64,000 bases of DNA from an uncultured Christensenella sp. (lineage in GTDB: Bacteria; Bacillota; Clostridia; Christensenellales; Pumilibacteraceae), in the NCBI GenBank assembly GCA_910579205.1, contig CAJTTD010000006.1:62001-126000 (forward strand), read 5' to 3'. The position numbers were made by a program, and so were the translations under genes. Shown piece by piece: positions 17,261-26,017 of the stretch. The first letter of the stretch is position 1; each line of letters begins with the position of its first letter. The notes under the pieces are model-generated. The model was not told the origin of the DNA. It did no database searches and saw nothing but the letters and a program-made list of their open reading frames with translations.

Positions 17261-17518
17261 ATGATACATTCGATGAGCGGCGGAGTCATCCGCGATCAAG
17301 GTTCTTATGTTTTTGTCAAAGTGGCTGTAGACGGCGATCCCGCGCCGCGCTGGTATATTACCGAGTTCGACGTGGAAGAGGGCGACCGCGTGTCCGTGCC
17401 GATAGCCAGAGCGCAGACCCCCGCGCCCGCTATCGTGCTAAGAGTGGAAAGCAATGTTTCCGGTCAGGTTACGCCCATACCGCTCCGTTCGGCTAAAAGG
17501 ATAATAGCTAAGCTTTAG
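17261..17518 (+). CDS. Small hypothetical protein
   Basis: 85 residues, no signal peptide or membrane segment. Predicted beta-rich, with FDVEEGDRVSVPIARAQTPAPAIVLRVES in two pieces suggesting a small barrel-like fold; no family is recognised. A strong ribosome site (GGGAGGG) lies before ATG 17261, 16 bases after the exporter stop, so it is probably the last gene of the exporter operon. Confidence 0.65.
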   Translation: MIHSMSGGVIRDQGSYVFVKVAVDGDPAPRWYITEFDVEEGDRVSVPIARAQTPAPAIVLRVESNVSGQVTPIPLRSAKRIIAKL

Positions 17519-17544
17519 CGAACGCGCCGCACCGCGCGATTTGC

Positions 17545-17573
17545 TTGACACAGCGGTAGTTTAGCTGTATAAT
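17545..17573 (+). promoter_or_regulatory. Consensus promoter giving a leaderless start
   Basis: TTGACA at 17545-17550, 17-base spacer, TATAAT at 17568-17573. ATG 17580 begins 7 bases after the end of the -10 box, which is where transcription itself should begin. Confidence 0.85.
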
Positions 17574-17579
17574 TGCCGT

Positions 17580-17954
17580 ATGTTCATGAGCGCGTTACAG
17601 CCATATGCGGTGGCGATAATAATAGGCGTTATAGCTTTGCAGTACGTGTTTGCGCTGTTTTGCTTGTTCAAGCTCGCATATCTCGATATCACCAAAAAGC
17701 AATACGTGCTGTGGAATCTGTTTATACTGCTGGTATTTTTTATCGGTTGCATAACGTTCCTCGTTTATTACAACAAAGTCAAAGCGGATAAAACCATCCC
17801 TCCGTTCGAGCCGAAGCCCAAGGACGAAAAACCCGATGCGGACGGCGGCGGTCTAAACGCAGACGTAGCTGCCAATGACGCGGCAGACATAGCCGACGAT
17901 AAATCTTCCGACGACATAGCGGAAGCGGGCGGCACTGAAAAGCCCGAAGAATAA
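17580..17954 (+). CDS. Small two-helix membrane protein (PLDc_N-like) with acidic tail
   Basis: 124 residues. Two transmembrane helices (about 8-35 and 44-66) separated by a short DITKKQY loop resemble the PLDc_N membrane module. The C-terminal 55 residues are Asp/Ala-rich, hydrophilic and low in complexity. Function unknown. The promoter places the transcription start at or next to ATG 17580, so translation is probably leaderless; a downstream ATG at 17586 has no ribosome site either. A hairpin terminator follows the stop. Confidence 0.65.
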   Translation: MFMSALQPYAVAIIIGVIALQYVFALFCLFKLAYLDITKKQYVLWNLFILLVFFIGCITFLVYYNKVKADKTIPPFEPKPKDEKPDADGGGLNADVAANDAADIADDKSSDDIAEAGGTEKPEE

Positions 17955-17962
17955 TAAGTTGC

Positions 17963-17998
17963 ATACGGATCTACCGAGGTTAGGTAGGTCCGTATTTA
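17963..17998 (+). terminator. Intrinsic terminator
   Basis: A 13-bp stem (left arm 17963-17975, right arm 17983-17995, one G-U pair) with a 7-base loop, followed by a weak T-rich run TTTATAT. Confidence 0.7.
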
Positions 17999-18050
17999 TA
18001 TCGGCATGTTTTGCCGCAATATTTTTACTTTTCATGAATATACTACGCAT

Positions 18051-18287
18051 ATGGAAAGGATACCCATAAGCGTATTGGAGCTTTGCGCGGAGGACGGCGA
18101 GATCACTCCCGTAAAGGTCATAAAGGACGGCAAGGAATACGACGTAGACAAGGTGCTCAGCGTAACGCGGCATGCGCCCGCCGTCGCTTGCATTTCGCCC
18201 ATGCGCTACGACTGCATGATAGACGGCAGAAAGAAATCGATATACCGCGACGCTCATCCGTCGCAGAAATGGTTTTCGGTAAAATAA
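18051..18287 (+). CDS. Conserved-looking small hypothetical protein
   Basis: 78 residues, soluble, mixed charge (MERIPISVLEL at the start, KWFSVK at the end). It resembles short Bacillota proteins that map a regulatory or binding fold of unknown function; I do not recognise a named family. ATG 18051 gives the compact product; an in-frame start at 18006 would add 15 unrelated residues. AAAGGA lies just inside the frame, so the ribosome site is not clear. Confidence 0.55.
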   Translation: MERIPISVLELCAEDGEITPVKVIKDGKEYDVDKVLSVTRHAPAVACISPMRYDCMIDGRKKSIYRDAHPSQKWFSVK

Positions 18288-18303
18288 AAGATAGAACAAA
18301 GAC

Positions 18304-18344
18304 ATACCGCGACGTAATAAAATTTTGCGCACGCGGTATTTTTT
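18304..18344 (+). terminator. Terminator-like hairpin
   Basis: ATACCGCG (18304-18311) pairs with CGCGGTAT (18332-18339); a nested AAAATTTT lies in the loop and six T residues follow. Confidence 0.6.
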
Positions 18345-18456
18345 GGGTGTTTGTGTTGATGTTTTTTATCGTTTGTGATATATTATACGGATAGATCGCA
18401 GCGCGGACGGCGGCATAACGCCTAGCCGAGCATATGCGGCGGTCAAGGTATGATAG

Positions 18457-19548
18457 ATGAAAGACGATCGCATAAAAAACGCGCTTATCACGCTCGCAGT
18501 CGGGTTGGCGCTCAATATACTTCTCGGCGCGGGAAAACTCGCAGTCGGCATAATATCGCGATCGGCGGCGGTGTCGTCGGACGCGCTCAATAATATTTCG
18601 GATGCGGCGGTCTCCGTCATCGCCATAGTCGCGACTAAGCTGTCCGCGCGAGCCGCCGACCACGAGCATCCGTTCGGACACGGACGGTACGAATATTTGG
18701 CGGCGTTCGTATTGGGCGCTATAATCGTAGCGGTGGGCGTAGAAGCGTTTATAGGCGGAGTGGAGCGGATAATAGAACCCGCGGACGTAGATTACGGCGC
18801 GGCGGTGTGGACGGCGCTCGGACTGTCGATAGCCGTCAAGTCGGGCATGACTGTTTTTTACGGCGCGAGATACAAAAAGAACGGTTCGCAAACGGTAAAG
18901 GCGGCGGCTTTCGATTCGCTGTCCGACGCTGCGGTAACGACTGTCGTTCTTGTTTGCGCCGTCGCTCAAAAGTTTACGGGCGCGCACATAGACGGGTATG
19001 CGACCGTAGCCGTCGCGGTGTTCATACTGATAGTGGCTGTTCGCATGATACGCTCTACCGTAGACAGACTTATAGGCGCGCGTCCCGACAGCGAGCTTAC
19101 CGAGCGCGTGAACGGCATAGTGCTTGCTTCGCCGCAAGTGGTTTCCGTGCACGATCTTATGATCAACGATTACGGCGCAACGCATAAGATCGCCGAGATA
19201 GACGCGGTGTTCCCGTCAGATATGAGTTTTACCGACGTTCACGCCGCATGCGACGCTATAGAGCGGCGTGTGAAAGAAGAGACGGGAGTGTGTTTGTGCG
19301 TTCACGCCGACCCGCTGTTGACAGACGACTCGCGCGTGATAGACATAACGGACAGAGTGAACTCCGCGCTTGCCGCCTACGGCGTGTCGGCGCATGACGT
19401 TGCCGTGGACGACGAGCGGCAAACGGTATCGCTCGATATAAAAATATCCGATAGATCTGCGCCGCAAGCGGAGATCGCGGCACTGGCGGAAGCGCAAGCG
19501 CGTTCGGTCGTGCCGTACTCGGTAGAAATAAACGTGGATCGTATTTAG
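18457..19548 (+). CDS. Cation diffusion facilitator (CDF) metal exporter
   Basis: 363 residues. Six-helix membrane domain (about 8-205) with the metal-site helix motif DALNNISDA (D42, D49) and the histidine-rich signature HEHPFGHGRYEY (69-80). The C-terminal cytoplasmic part (about 210-300) is the ferredoxin-like metal-sensing domain, and about 65 more residues form what looks like a partial second copy of it. The protein exports divalent cations (Zn, Mn or Fe) in exchange for protons; which one is not evident. ATG 18457 follows AAGGT. The next gene, mnmA, starts 4 bases after the stop. Confidence 0.9.
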   Translation: MKDDRIKNALITLAVGLALNILLGAGKLAVGIISRSAAVSSDALNNISDAAVSVIAIVATKLSARAADHEHPFGHGRYEYLAAFVLGAIIVAVGVEAFIGGVERIIEPADVDYGAAVWTALGLSIAVKSGMTVFYGARYKKNGSQTVKAAAFDSLSDAAVTTVVLVCAVAQKFTGAHIDGYATVAVAVFILIVAVRMIRSTVDRLIGARPDSELTERVNGIVLASPQVVSVHDLMINDYGATHKIAEIDAVFPSDMSFTDVHAACDAIERRVKEETGVCLCVHADPLLTDDSRVIDITDRVNSALAAYGVSAHDVAVDDERQTVSLDIKISDRSAPQAEIAALAEAQARSVVPYSVEINVDRI

Positions 19549-19552
19549 TGTT

Positions 19553-20632
19553 ATGAGCAAAGCGAAAAAGGTGATAATCGGTATGTCGGGCGGAGTGGAT
19601 TCCGCAGTGGCTGCATGGCTGTTGAAGCGGGACGGTTACGACGTTACGGGTCTGTTTATGCATAATTGGGAGGAGGACGGGGAATGCCCCGCCGCCGACG
19701 ATTGGCGCGACGTGCAAGCCGTTTGCGACAAGCTGGGCATGGAGTGCTATTCGGTCAACTTTGCCAAGGAATACATGGACGGCGTGTTTGAATATTTTTT
19801 GCGCGAGTACCGCGCGTACCGCACGCCCAACCCCGACGTTTTGTGCAACCGCGTGGTAAAGTTCGGCGCGTTCCGAGACTATTGCAACGGGCTGGGCGCC
19901 GACCTTATAGCCACGGGTCATTATTGCGGGCGAAGCGGCGATACGCTCGTGCGCGCCGCCGACATTACAAAAGATCAGACGTACTTTTTAAATCAAGTAA
20001 AGACCGAGCAGTTATCCAACGTGCTGTTCCCGCTCTGCCGCACGGTAAAGTCGGAAGTGCGCGACATAGCGCGCGAGCTTAAACTGCCCGTTGCGGAAAA
20101 GAAAGACAGCACGGGCATATGCTTTATAGGCGAGCGCAAGTTTAAGAAGTTTTTGGCGGAATATCTGCCCGCGCAATGCGGCGATATAGTGGATGTTTCG
20201 GGCAACACGGTAGGCAGACATGACGGGCTTATGTACTACACGCTCGGACAGCGGCGCGGCTTGGGCATAGGCGGGGTAAAGGGCGAGACGGGAAGATGGT
20301 TCGTCCTCGACAAAGACGTGCAAAACAACCGCTTGATAGTGTCTTGCGGCGACGAAAGCGAGTTGTATTCCGACACCGTTCGGTTGACCGAATTCAACGT
20401 TATAGGCGAGTTCGACATGCCCGAAGTTTTGAGATGCACGGCAAAATCGCGTTATCGCCAACCCGATCAGTCTGCGACGCTGTATTCGGCAGGCGACGGA
20501 GAGTATAAGCTTGTGTTCGACGAACCGCAGCGCGCGGTAACGCCCGGTCAGTACGCCGTCATATATCTGGGCGAACGCTGCCTCGGCGGCGGCGTGATAG
20601 AAAGCACGGCAATGAGCGGGAAGGACGTATAG
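19553..20632 (+). CDS. mnmA: tRNA-specific 2-thiouridylase MnmA
   Basis: 359 residues. The PP-loop SGGVDS is at 12-17 and binds ATP to adenylate U34 of tRNA-Lys, -Glu and -Gln before thiolation. The two catalytic cysteines are in NPDVLCN (C98) and STGICFIGE (C190). The central YTLGQRRGLGIGG and the C-terminal beta-barrel are all present at normal length. Start ATG 19553 has no clear Shine-Dalgarno site and lies 4 bases after the CDF stop, so translation is probably coupled. Confidence 0.95.
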   Translation: MSKAKKVIIGMSGGVDSAVAAWLLKRDGYDVTGLFMHNWEEDGECPAADDWRDVQAVCDKLGMECYSVNFAKEYMDGVFEYFLREYRAYRTPNPDVLCNRVVKFGAFRDYCNGLGADLIATGHYCGRSGDTLVRAADITKDQTYFLNQVKTEQLSNVLFPLCRTVKSEVRDIARELKLPVAEKKDSTGICFIGERKFKKFLAEYLPAQCGDIVDVSGNTVGRHDGLMYYTLGQRRGLGIGGVKGETGRWFVLDKDVQNNRLIVSCGDESELYSDTVRLTEFNVIGEFDMPEVLRCTAKSRYRQPDQSATLYSAGDGEYKLVFDEPQRAVTPGQYAVIYLGERCLGGGVIESTAMSGKDV

Positions 20633-20754
20633 CGCATCGCGTTATCACGGCGCGAACATTAGAATATGATTAAATAGTGCGTGCCGCGTCGTTTGCGGCT
20701 TTACAAAACGTGCCGCGCGTGTTACAATAACCGAAATTCGATAAGGAGCTTAAC

Positions 20755-21498
20755 ATGACGTTTTTGGATATGTTTACGGATAAGGCGTATTTGATATATA
20801 CTATATCGATGTTTTTGTTCTTGCCGTTTTTGCTGTTCGGCGTTATAGCGTCCGTGCGCGTGCAGACGGTGTTCAACAAGTACAATCGCGTGCCTTCGTC
20901 GTCGGGCATATCGGCGCAGACATACGTGCGCAATTTTTTGGCGGCGAGCGGCGTGGACGATATCAAGCTTGCGGCGGTGCGCGGCTCTCTGACAGATAAT
21001 TTCAACCCGACCACAAAAACTATATCGCTGTCGGACACGGTGCGCGGCTCGTCCGCCATAGGCGCGATAGGCGTTGCTTGCCACGAAGCGGGACACGCCG
21101 TGCAGCATGCGCAAAAATACTTTTTTTCGTCGGCGCGGCTTGCGCTCGTTCCCGTTGTAAATACGGTAAGCACGCTCATGTGGCCGATATTCATCATAGG
21201 CTTTGTTTTGGGGTTTGCGTCGCCTTATACTGCGATAGGTCGCATACTTCTGATAGTGGGGCTTGTGGTAATGGGGTCTACACTGCTGTTTTCGCTCGTA
21301 ACGCTTCCCACAGAATTCAACGCCAGCAGACGCGCGTATAAATATTTAAAGACGTGTATGTTGCCAGAGGAAGCGGCGGGCGTAAAAAAGGTGCTCAATG
21401 CGGCGGCGATGACGTACGTTGCGTCTTTTATGGTAACGGCGTTGCAATTCTTAAGGATATTGGCGCTTTTCATGATGGGGCGCAGACGCGATCGATAG
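20755..21498 (+). CDS. Zinc metallopeptidase, YugP family
   Basis: 247 residues with transmembrane segments at the N-terminus (about 10-33), two in the middle (about 125-185) and one near the C-terminus. CHEAGHAVQHA carries the zinc-binding HExxH-type motif (H110, E111, H114). Length and layout match the YugP membrane metallopeptidases of Bacillota, whose substrates are not known. AAGGAG lies before ATG 20755. It is a single-gene unit closed by the terminator at 21519. Confidence 0.85.
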   Translation: MTFLDMFTDKAYLIYTISMFLFLPFLLFGVIASVRVQTVFNKYNRVPSSSGISAQTYVRNFLAASGVDDIKLAAVRGSLTDNFNPTTKTISLSDTVRGSSAIGAIGVACHEAGHAVQHAQKYFFSSARLALVPVVNTVSTLMWPIFIIGFVLGFASPYTAIGRILLIVGLVVMGSTLLFSLVTLPTEFNASRRAYKYLKTCMLPEEAAGVKKVLNAAAMTYVASFMVTALQFLRILALFMMGRRRDR

Positions 21499-21518
21499 CG
21501 ATTTATATACGATATAAG

Positions 21519-21543
21519 AGCCGCATTTAAGCGGCTTTTTTTG
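21519..21543 (+). terminator. Intrinsic terminator after the YugP-like gene
   Basis: AGCCGC / GCGGCT stem with loop ATTTAA and a run of seven T residues. Confidence 0.9.
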
Positions 21544-21601
21544 TGAACATTTAAGCTGTCTCACGTTTAAACATCAAAATGATATATGCAAACGAAAACA
21601 T

Positions 21602-21630
21602 TTGACAAATTTCGCTCACTGTATTATACT
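21602..21630 (+). promoter_or_regulatory. Promoter of the thiamine transporter transcript
   Basis: TTGACA at 21602-21607, 17-base spacer, TATACT at 21625-21630, placing the transcription start just before the riboswitch. Confidence 0.8.
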
Positions 21631-21641
21631 GTGCGTAAATA

Positions 21642-21733
21642 GAGATGCAGGGGCGCAACCGTAGTTGCTGAGACGTCGCTTATTCGCGGCGGTACCTTCG
21701 AACCTGTGAGTTAGCACTCGCGTAGGGAGACGT
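21642..21733 (+). promoter_or_regulatory. TPP (THI-box) riboswitch
   Basis: The conserved THI elements appear in order: a GCAGGGGCGC 5' arm, TTGCTGAGA, then ACCTTCGAACCTG, GTTAGCACTCGCGTAGGGA and the closing 3' arm. These are the pyrimidine-sensing and pyrophosphate-sensing helices that bind thiamine pyrophosphate. The placement 5' of a ThiT-like transporter gene fits. A terminator-like hairpin with a T-run follows at about 21757, so control is probably by premature termination when TPP is abundant. Confidence 0.95.
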
Positions 21734-21756
21734 CAAAACACAAGCTGTTTGTTATT

Positions 21757-21792
21757 CGCGTTCTGCCGCACGGGTCGGACGCGTTTTGTTTT
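21757..21792 (+). terminator. Riboswitch-controlled terminator
   Basis: An imperfect stem (GCGTTC... / ...GGACGC with inner CC/GG pairs) ends in TTTTGTTTT. It lies between the TPP aptamer and the coding start, the usual place for the expression platform. Confidence 0.65.
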
Positions 21793-21942
21793 GCGAGAAA
21801 GCAAAGGCTGCGCGACGGTCGGGCGACAGATGCAAGCGGTACGACGCTTAGATACGGCGCGGCGCATATGCGCACTCCTTGCGGAAAAGCGCCAAAAAAT
21901 CGGCGTGCGGCGTGCATACCTGCTTCTCATTCGGAGGCGGAT

Positions 21943-23190
21943 ATGTTAGACGATATCAAAAACTACTTTGCAAATTTCGACGGTACTACCAACTCATGTC
22001 GAACGGTTGCGTTGTGGATAACCGTCGCGCTCGTAGTAGCGTTTGTCGCGACAAAGATCTATGCGGCGGCAGCGGCTAAATTTTCCAAGCGGTACGACGG
22101 CGACGCGCTAATAGCGGGCGGCAGGTTATTGAACGGCGCGTGGATGATCGTTGCGCTCGTGTATGCCGTATGCATGATAATCACGTTTTCCGCGTGTTAT
22201 TTTGTTGACGTGTCAAAAGGCGAAGACGTTCTCGTTCCCATACTTTTTTACCCGCTTATCGTTACGGTGATCGCCGTTACGTCATGTGCGATCGCGTTAT
22301 TCGTAAAACCGGATATTATTACCAAGATAATATCCGCGGTCGTTTGCGGCGCGGCGCTCGTAGCCGTTATAGTATGCATGGCTGTTTACTATGCGTTCGG
22401 CGACGCGGGCGAGGCGAAGAGCGGGCTGGGACTTTATTTGAGCGCTGTAGGCGTTGTTGCCGCTGTGGTCGTATTTGCGTTTCTCGCGGACAGAAAAAAC
22501 CGCGCGTTCGATACGCGATCTATAACTTTCGCGGCGGTTTGCGTTGCGCTCAGCTTTGCGCTGTCTTACGTGCGCATATTCAAAATGCCCATGGGCGGGA
22601 GCATAACTTTCGCGTCCATGCTGCCGCTCATGCTTTTTGCGTTCATGTTCGGCAGCAGACGCGGTATTGCGGTCGGGCTTATATACGGTGTGCTTCAAGC
22701 GGTGCAAGATCCGTGGATAATACACCCCGCGCAGTTCGTACTCGATTACGCCGTCGCTTTTTCGGCGATAGGGCTTACCGGTTGCATACGCGATATCGGT
22801 CTGCTAAAAGGCAAGATGAGCGCGCAGTTTGCGCTCGGCGCGCTCATTGCCGTTGCGCTGCGCTTTGTATCTCATTACTTTTCGGGTGTGTTCGCATTCG
22901 GCGCGTACGGAGAGTTTTACGCCGCCGAATACAATATGCCCGTCCTTGCCAATGCGTATTTGTATTCGTTCGTTTATCAATGTCTGTACCTCATTCCCGA
23001 ACTTGCCGTTACGCTCGCCGTGTCGATGATAGTTTTCGCGTCGCGCACGTTCAGAAAGCAGATAGTATCGTATTCGAACGTAAAAGCCGTTAAAGATGAG
23101 TCGGAGTGCGCCGCGCCGACTGTTAATATCGACGGAGGCGAAGAAACGGAAGCTGCGACGGGCATATGCGACAACGGATCGGCGACATAA
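21943..23190 (+). CDS. ThiT-like ECF thiamine transporter S component with extra N-terminal membrane region
   Basis: 415 residues. The C-terminal half (about 190-380) matches the ThiT/YuaJ family that binds thiamine for an energy-coupling-factor transporter: MGGSITFASMLPLMLFAF, RRGIAVGLIYGVLQAVQDP and HPAQFVLDYAVAF. ThiT is normally about 190 residues; here about 190 extra residues with some five to six transmembrane segments precede it. GGAGG at 21933-21937 fixes ATG 21943; upstream in-frame codons to 21868 lie in the riboswitch leader. The ECF ATPase and T subunits are not in the window. Thiamine specificity rests on the riboswitch as well as the motifs. Confidence 0.85.
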   Translation: MLDDIKNYFANFDGTTNSCRTVALWITVALVVAFVATKIYAAAAAKFSKRYDGDALIAGGRLLNGAWMIVALVYAVCMIITFSACYFVDVSKGEDVLVPILFYPLIVTVIAVTSCAIALFVKPDIITKIISAVVCGAALVAVIVCMAVYYAFGDAGEAKSGLGLYLSAVGVVAAVVVFAFLADRKNRAFDTRSITFAAVCVALSFALSYVRIFKMPMGGSITFASMLPLMLFAFMFGSRRGIAVGLIYGVLQAVQDPWIIHPAQFVLDYAVAFSAIGLTGCIRDIGLLKGKMSAQFALGALIAVALRFVSHYFSGVFAFGAYGEFYAAEYNMPVLANAYLYSFVYQCLYLIPELAVTLAVSMIVFASRTFRKQIVSYSNVKAVKDESECAAPTVNIDGGEETEAATGICDNGSAT

Positions 23191-23293
23191 CGCGTCTTGC
23201 GATGTTTTTCGATGATTTTTTGTCAAAACCTTGACTTTTCGCGCATAAGGGTATATTCTGTTCATATAAAATGTATTATCGAACGGAGGGAAT

Positions 23294-23695
23294 ATGTATT
23301 GTACCAGATGCGGCAATCAAATGAACGATGCCGATAAGTTTTGCACTAATTGCGGAGCGGTCAATCCGTCCGCGCAGCAAGCCGCGACGCAAGCGCCGTC
23401 GCAGCCGCAACAGCAAAGCCAAAACGCAGCCGTCGGAAGCAAGGCAAACGACGACAACGTTATAGCTATTGTGGGATTTATATTTTCGTTTTTCGGCGGC
23501 ATGATCGGCTTGGTGTGTTCCATAATCGGCTATAACAACGCTCAAAAGGGCGCGCCGCACAAAAACTTGGCGCTCGCGGGGATCATCATCAGTATCGCCG
23601 AATTCGCAATAACGTTTATAGTGGGCTTTTTGATGTCCGATATCATACTGTCTTTTCTGTTAGCGTTAGGCGATTTCTGTGTGCCGTATATTTGA
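23294..23695 (+). CDS. Zinc-ribbon plus DUF4190-type membrane protein
   Basis: 133 residues. An N-terminal zinc ribbon (CTRCG and CTNCG; C3, C6, C17, C20), a Gln/Ala-rich linker (about 26-50), then two to three transmembrane helices with the DUF4190-like pattern NVIAIVGFIFSFFGGMIGLV and KGAPHKNLALAGIIIS. The role is unknown; such proteins are common in Bacillota and Actinobacteria. GGAGGG lies before ATG 23294. A TTGACT element upstream (23231) is the likely -35 of its own promoter. A terminator follows at 23731. Confidence 0.75.
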   Translation: MYCTRCGNQMNDADKFCTNCGAVNPSAQQAATQAPSQPQQQSQNAAVGSKANDDNVIAIVGFIFSFFGGMIGLVCSIIGYNNAQKGAPHKNLALAGIIISIAEFAITFIVGFLMSDIILSFLLALGDFCVPYI

Positions 23696-23730
23696 TCTAA
23701 CGGTTTTTGCGTAGTTTGACTGCAGACAAG

Positions 23731-23757
23731 ATCTCCGATAAACGTCGGGGATTTTTT
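23731..23757 (+). terminator. Intrinsic terminator
   Basis: ATCTCCGA / TCGGGGAT 8-bp stem, 6-base loop, then six T residues. Confidence 0.85.
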
Positions 23758-23816
23758 ATATGTAATAGCGCGCGTTTTTTATATAAAATCGGCTGTCGGT
23801 AATTTCGTAAAAAGGC

Positions 23817-23845
23817 TTGATATTTCCTTGTAAATGATGTATAAT
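23817..23845 (+). promoter_or_regulatory. Promoter of the glycogen operon
   Basis: TTGATA at 23817-23822, 17-base spacer, TATAAT at 23840-23845. It is the only strong promoter seen ahead of glgB. Confidence 0.8.
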
Positions 23846-23890
23846 TAATTCGGTTGAACACCGTCATTTTTAATAAAGGGAGATTTTTTA

Positions 23891-25897
23891 ATGGACATTA
23901 AGTTGCTTGACGCCTATCATCACGGCGATCTGTTCGACGCTTACAAGTACCTGGGTTGCCATTTCGATAAAGACAGCGGAACTGCGGTCTTTCGTGTTTG
24001 GTCAACGCGTGCGACGTCGATCTCGGTAATAGGCGATTTTAACGGCTGGGACGTAAATGCCGACCGCATGGTCAAAGTAACCGAAGCGGGGATTTGGGAG
24101 GCGACCGTCAAGGGCGTTAAACTGTACGACAACTACAAGTTCTTTATAGAAAACGGATTCTCTTACCCTATATACAAATGCGACCCGTTTGCGTTCCACC
24201 GCGAAACCTTCGAGGGAACAAACGCCAAGGTCGTGTCCGTCGATGACTTTAAGTGGACGGACGGAGATTACATCAAGAATAAACCCGATCCGTACACCGC
24301 GCCCATGAGCGTGTACGAGGCGCACATAGCGTCGTGGCGGCGTTATGCGGACGGAAACACGTTCGATTACCGCAAGTTCGCCGACGAAATGAGCGATTAC
24401 TTAAAGGAACTCGGTTATACCCATCTCGAACTTATGGGCATTGCGGAGTATCCGTTCGACGGATCTTGGGGCTATCAGGTTACGGGATATTACGCGCCCA
24501 CGTCGCGCTACGGAACTCCCGAAGACTTTATGTACCTTGTAAATAAAATGCACTCGTGCGGAATAGGCGTCATACTCGATTGGGTGCCCGGACATTTCCC
24601 CAAAAACGGCGACGGGCTTTACGAGTTTGACGGCGGTCCGCTGTACGAACACAGCGATCCGCTCAAAATGGAACACAAGGAGTGGGGAACGCGCTGCTTC
24701 GATTACGGTCGTAACGAAGTAAGAAACTTCTTGATCTCCAACGCGTTCTATTGGTTGGATAAATACCACATCGACGGACTGCGCGTTGACGCGGTGGCGA
24801 GCATGCTCTACCTCGATTACGGCAGATACGAGTGGCGTCCCAATATTTACGGCGGCAACGAAAACTTGGAAGCGGTGGACTTTTTGCGTCGGCTCAATAC
24901 CGCCGTGTTCGCAAAGTATCCCAAAGCGCTCATGATAGCAGAGGAATCTACGGCATGGGGCGGCGTTTCCCGTCCCGTCGATATGGGCGGTCTCGGTTTC
25001 AACTTCAAGTGGAACATGGGCTGGATGAACGATACGCTCAAGTACATCAAGACCGATCCCGTATTCCGCAAATACCACCACAACACGGTAACTTTCTCCA
25101 TGATATACGCCTTTACCGAAAACTTTGTTTTGCCCATTTCGCACGACGAAGTGGTTTACGGAAAAGGCTCGCTTATAAACAAAATGCCCGGCGATTACGA
25201 CATGAAGTTTGCGGGAGTGCGCAACTTCTTAACGTACATGTTTTCTCATCCCGGCAAAAAACTGTTGTTTATGGGCGCGGAGCTCGGTCAGTTCAACGAG
25301 TGGAATTTCTCCAAAGAACTCGATTGGAACATACTCGACTATCCCGCGCACGCCGACCTTAAAAAGTTCGTGTCTGTACTTAACGGAATTTACAAGAACT
25401 ATCCAGCGATGCACCGCATCGACTACGATTGGCGCGGCTTCGAGTGGTTGGTCGCCGACGACAGCTTGCAAAACATCTTGGTGTACGAGCGTCGCGACGA
25501 AGACGAAAACCGCATGATCGCCATAATCAACTTCTCGCCCGTACCGCACGACGCGTACAGATTCGGCGCGCACGAGGGCGAGTATACCGAGCTACTGCGC
25601 ACGCAGATATTCAAATGGGATCAGTCGGGTGCTAAGTACAAGACGGAAAAGATATCGAGCCACGGCAAAGACGATTCGCTCTGCATAGACGTGCCTCCCA
25701 TGGGCGGCATATTGCTGTACTGCCCCAATACAAAGAAGAAAGAGGCTGCGGTAAAAGCCGTTGCGGACAAGCCCGAAGTAAAGCCCGCTGCGGAAAAGAA
25801 GCCCGCGGCGAGCACGGCTAAAAAAACCGCCGCAGCAAAGACCGTCAAGGATACCGCCAAAAAACCGACGGCAAAAAAGACGGCGGCAAAAAAATGA
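23891..25897 (+). CDS. glgB: 1,4-alpha-glucan branching enzyme GlgB, with Lys/Ala-rich tail
   Basis: Forms alpha-1,6 branches in glycogen. 668 residues: an N-terminal CBM48 domain (ISVIGDFNGWD near 50-60), the GH13 barrel with nucleophile Asp in DGLRVDAVASM (about 300), acid/base Glu in MIAEESTAWGGV (about 352) and third Asp in PISHDEVVYGKG (about 419), then the C-terminal beta domain. The last 55 residues (about 614-668) are a low-complexity AEKKPAA/TAKKTAA tail not normally found in GlgB, similar to the OppD tail at 3943-4350. AAAGGGAG precedes ATG 23891. First gene of the glycogen cluster. Confidence 0.95.
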   Translation: MDIKLLDAYHHGDLFDAYKYLGCHFDKDSGTAVFRVWSTRATSISVIGDFNGWDVNADRMVKVTEAGIWEATVKGVKLYDNYKFFIENGFSYPIYKCDPFAFHRETFEGTNAKVVSVDDFKWTDGDYIKNKPDPYTAPMSVYEAHIASWRRYADGNTFDYRKFADEMSDYLKELGYTHLELMGIAEYPFDGSWGYQVTGYYAPTSRYGTPEDFMYLVNKMHSCGIGVILDWVPGHFPKNGDGLYEFDGGPLYEHSDPLKMEHKEWGTRCFDYGRNEVRNFLISNAFYWLDKYHIDGLRVDAVASMLYLDYGRYEWRPNIYGGNENLEAVDFLRRLNTAVFAKYPKALMIAEESTAWGGVSRPVDMGGLGFNFKWNMGWMNDTLKYIKTDPVFRKYHHNTVTFSMIYAFTENFVLPISHDEVVYGKGSLINKMPGDYDMKFAGVRNFLTYMFSHPGKKLLFMGAELGQFNEWNFSKELDWNILDYPAHADLKKFVSVLNGIYKNYPAMHRIDYDWRGFEWLVADDSLQNILVYERRDEDENRMIAIINFSPVPHDAYRFGAHEGEYTELLRTQIFKWDQSGAKYKTEKISSHGKDDSLCIDVPPMGGILLYCPNTKKKEAAVKAVADKPEVKPAAEKKPAASTAKKTAAAKTVKDTAKKPTAKKTAAKK

Positions 25898-26017
25898 TCG
25901 CGTTTTAGTGCGAGTAATAATTCGTCCGTAGCAAAGTTGCGCCCGCAGATATAACAAGCATGTCGTAACAAATGATAGGGAAGCGGAACGGACTTACGGA
26001 CGCAGGAGGATATATAA

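Noticed and set aside
21868..21942. Longer start for the ThiT-like protein
   Set aside because: The extra codons lie in the riboswitch expression region with no ribosome site, whereas GGAGG precedes ATG 21943.
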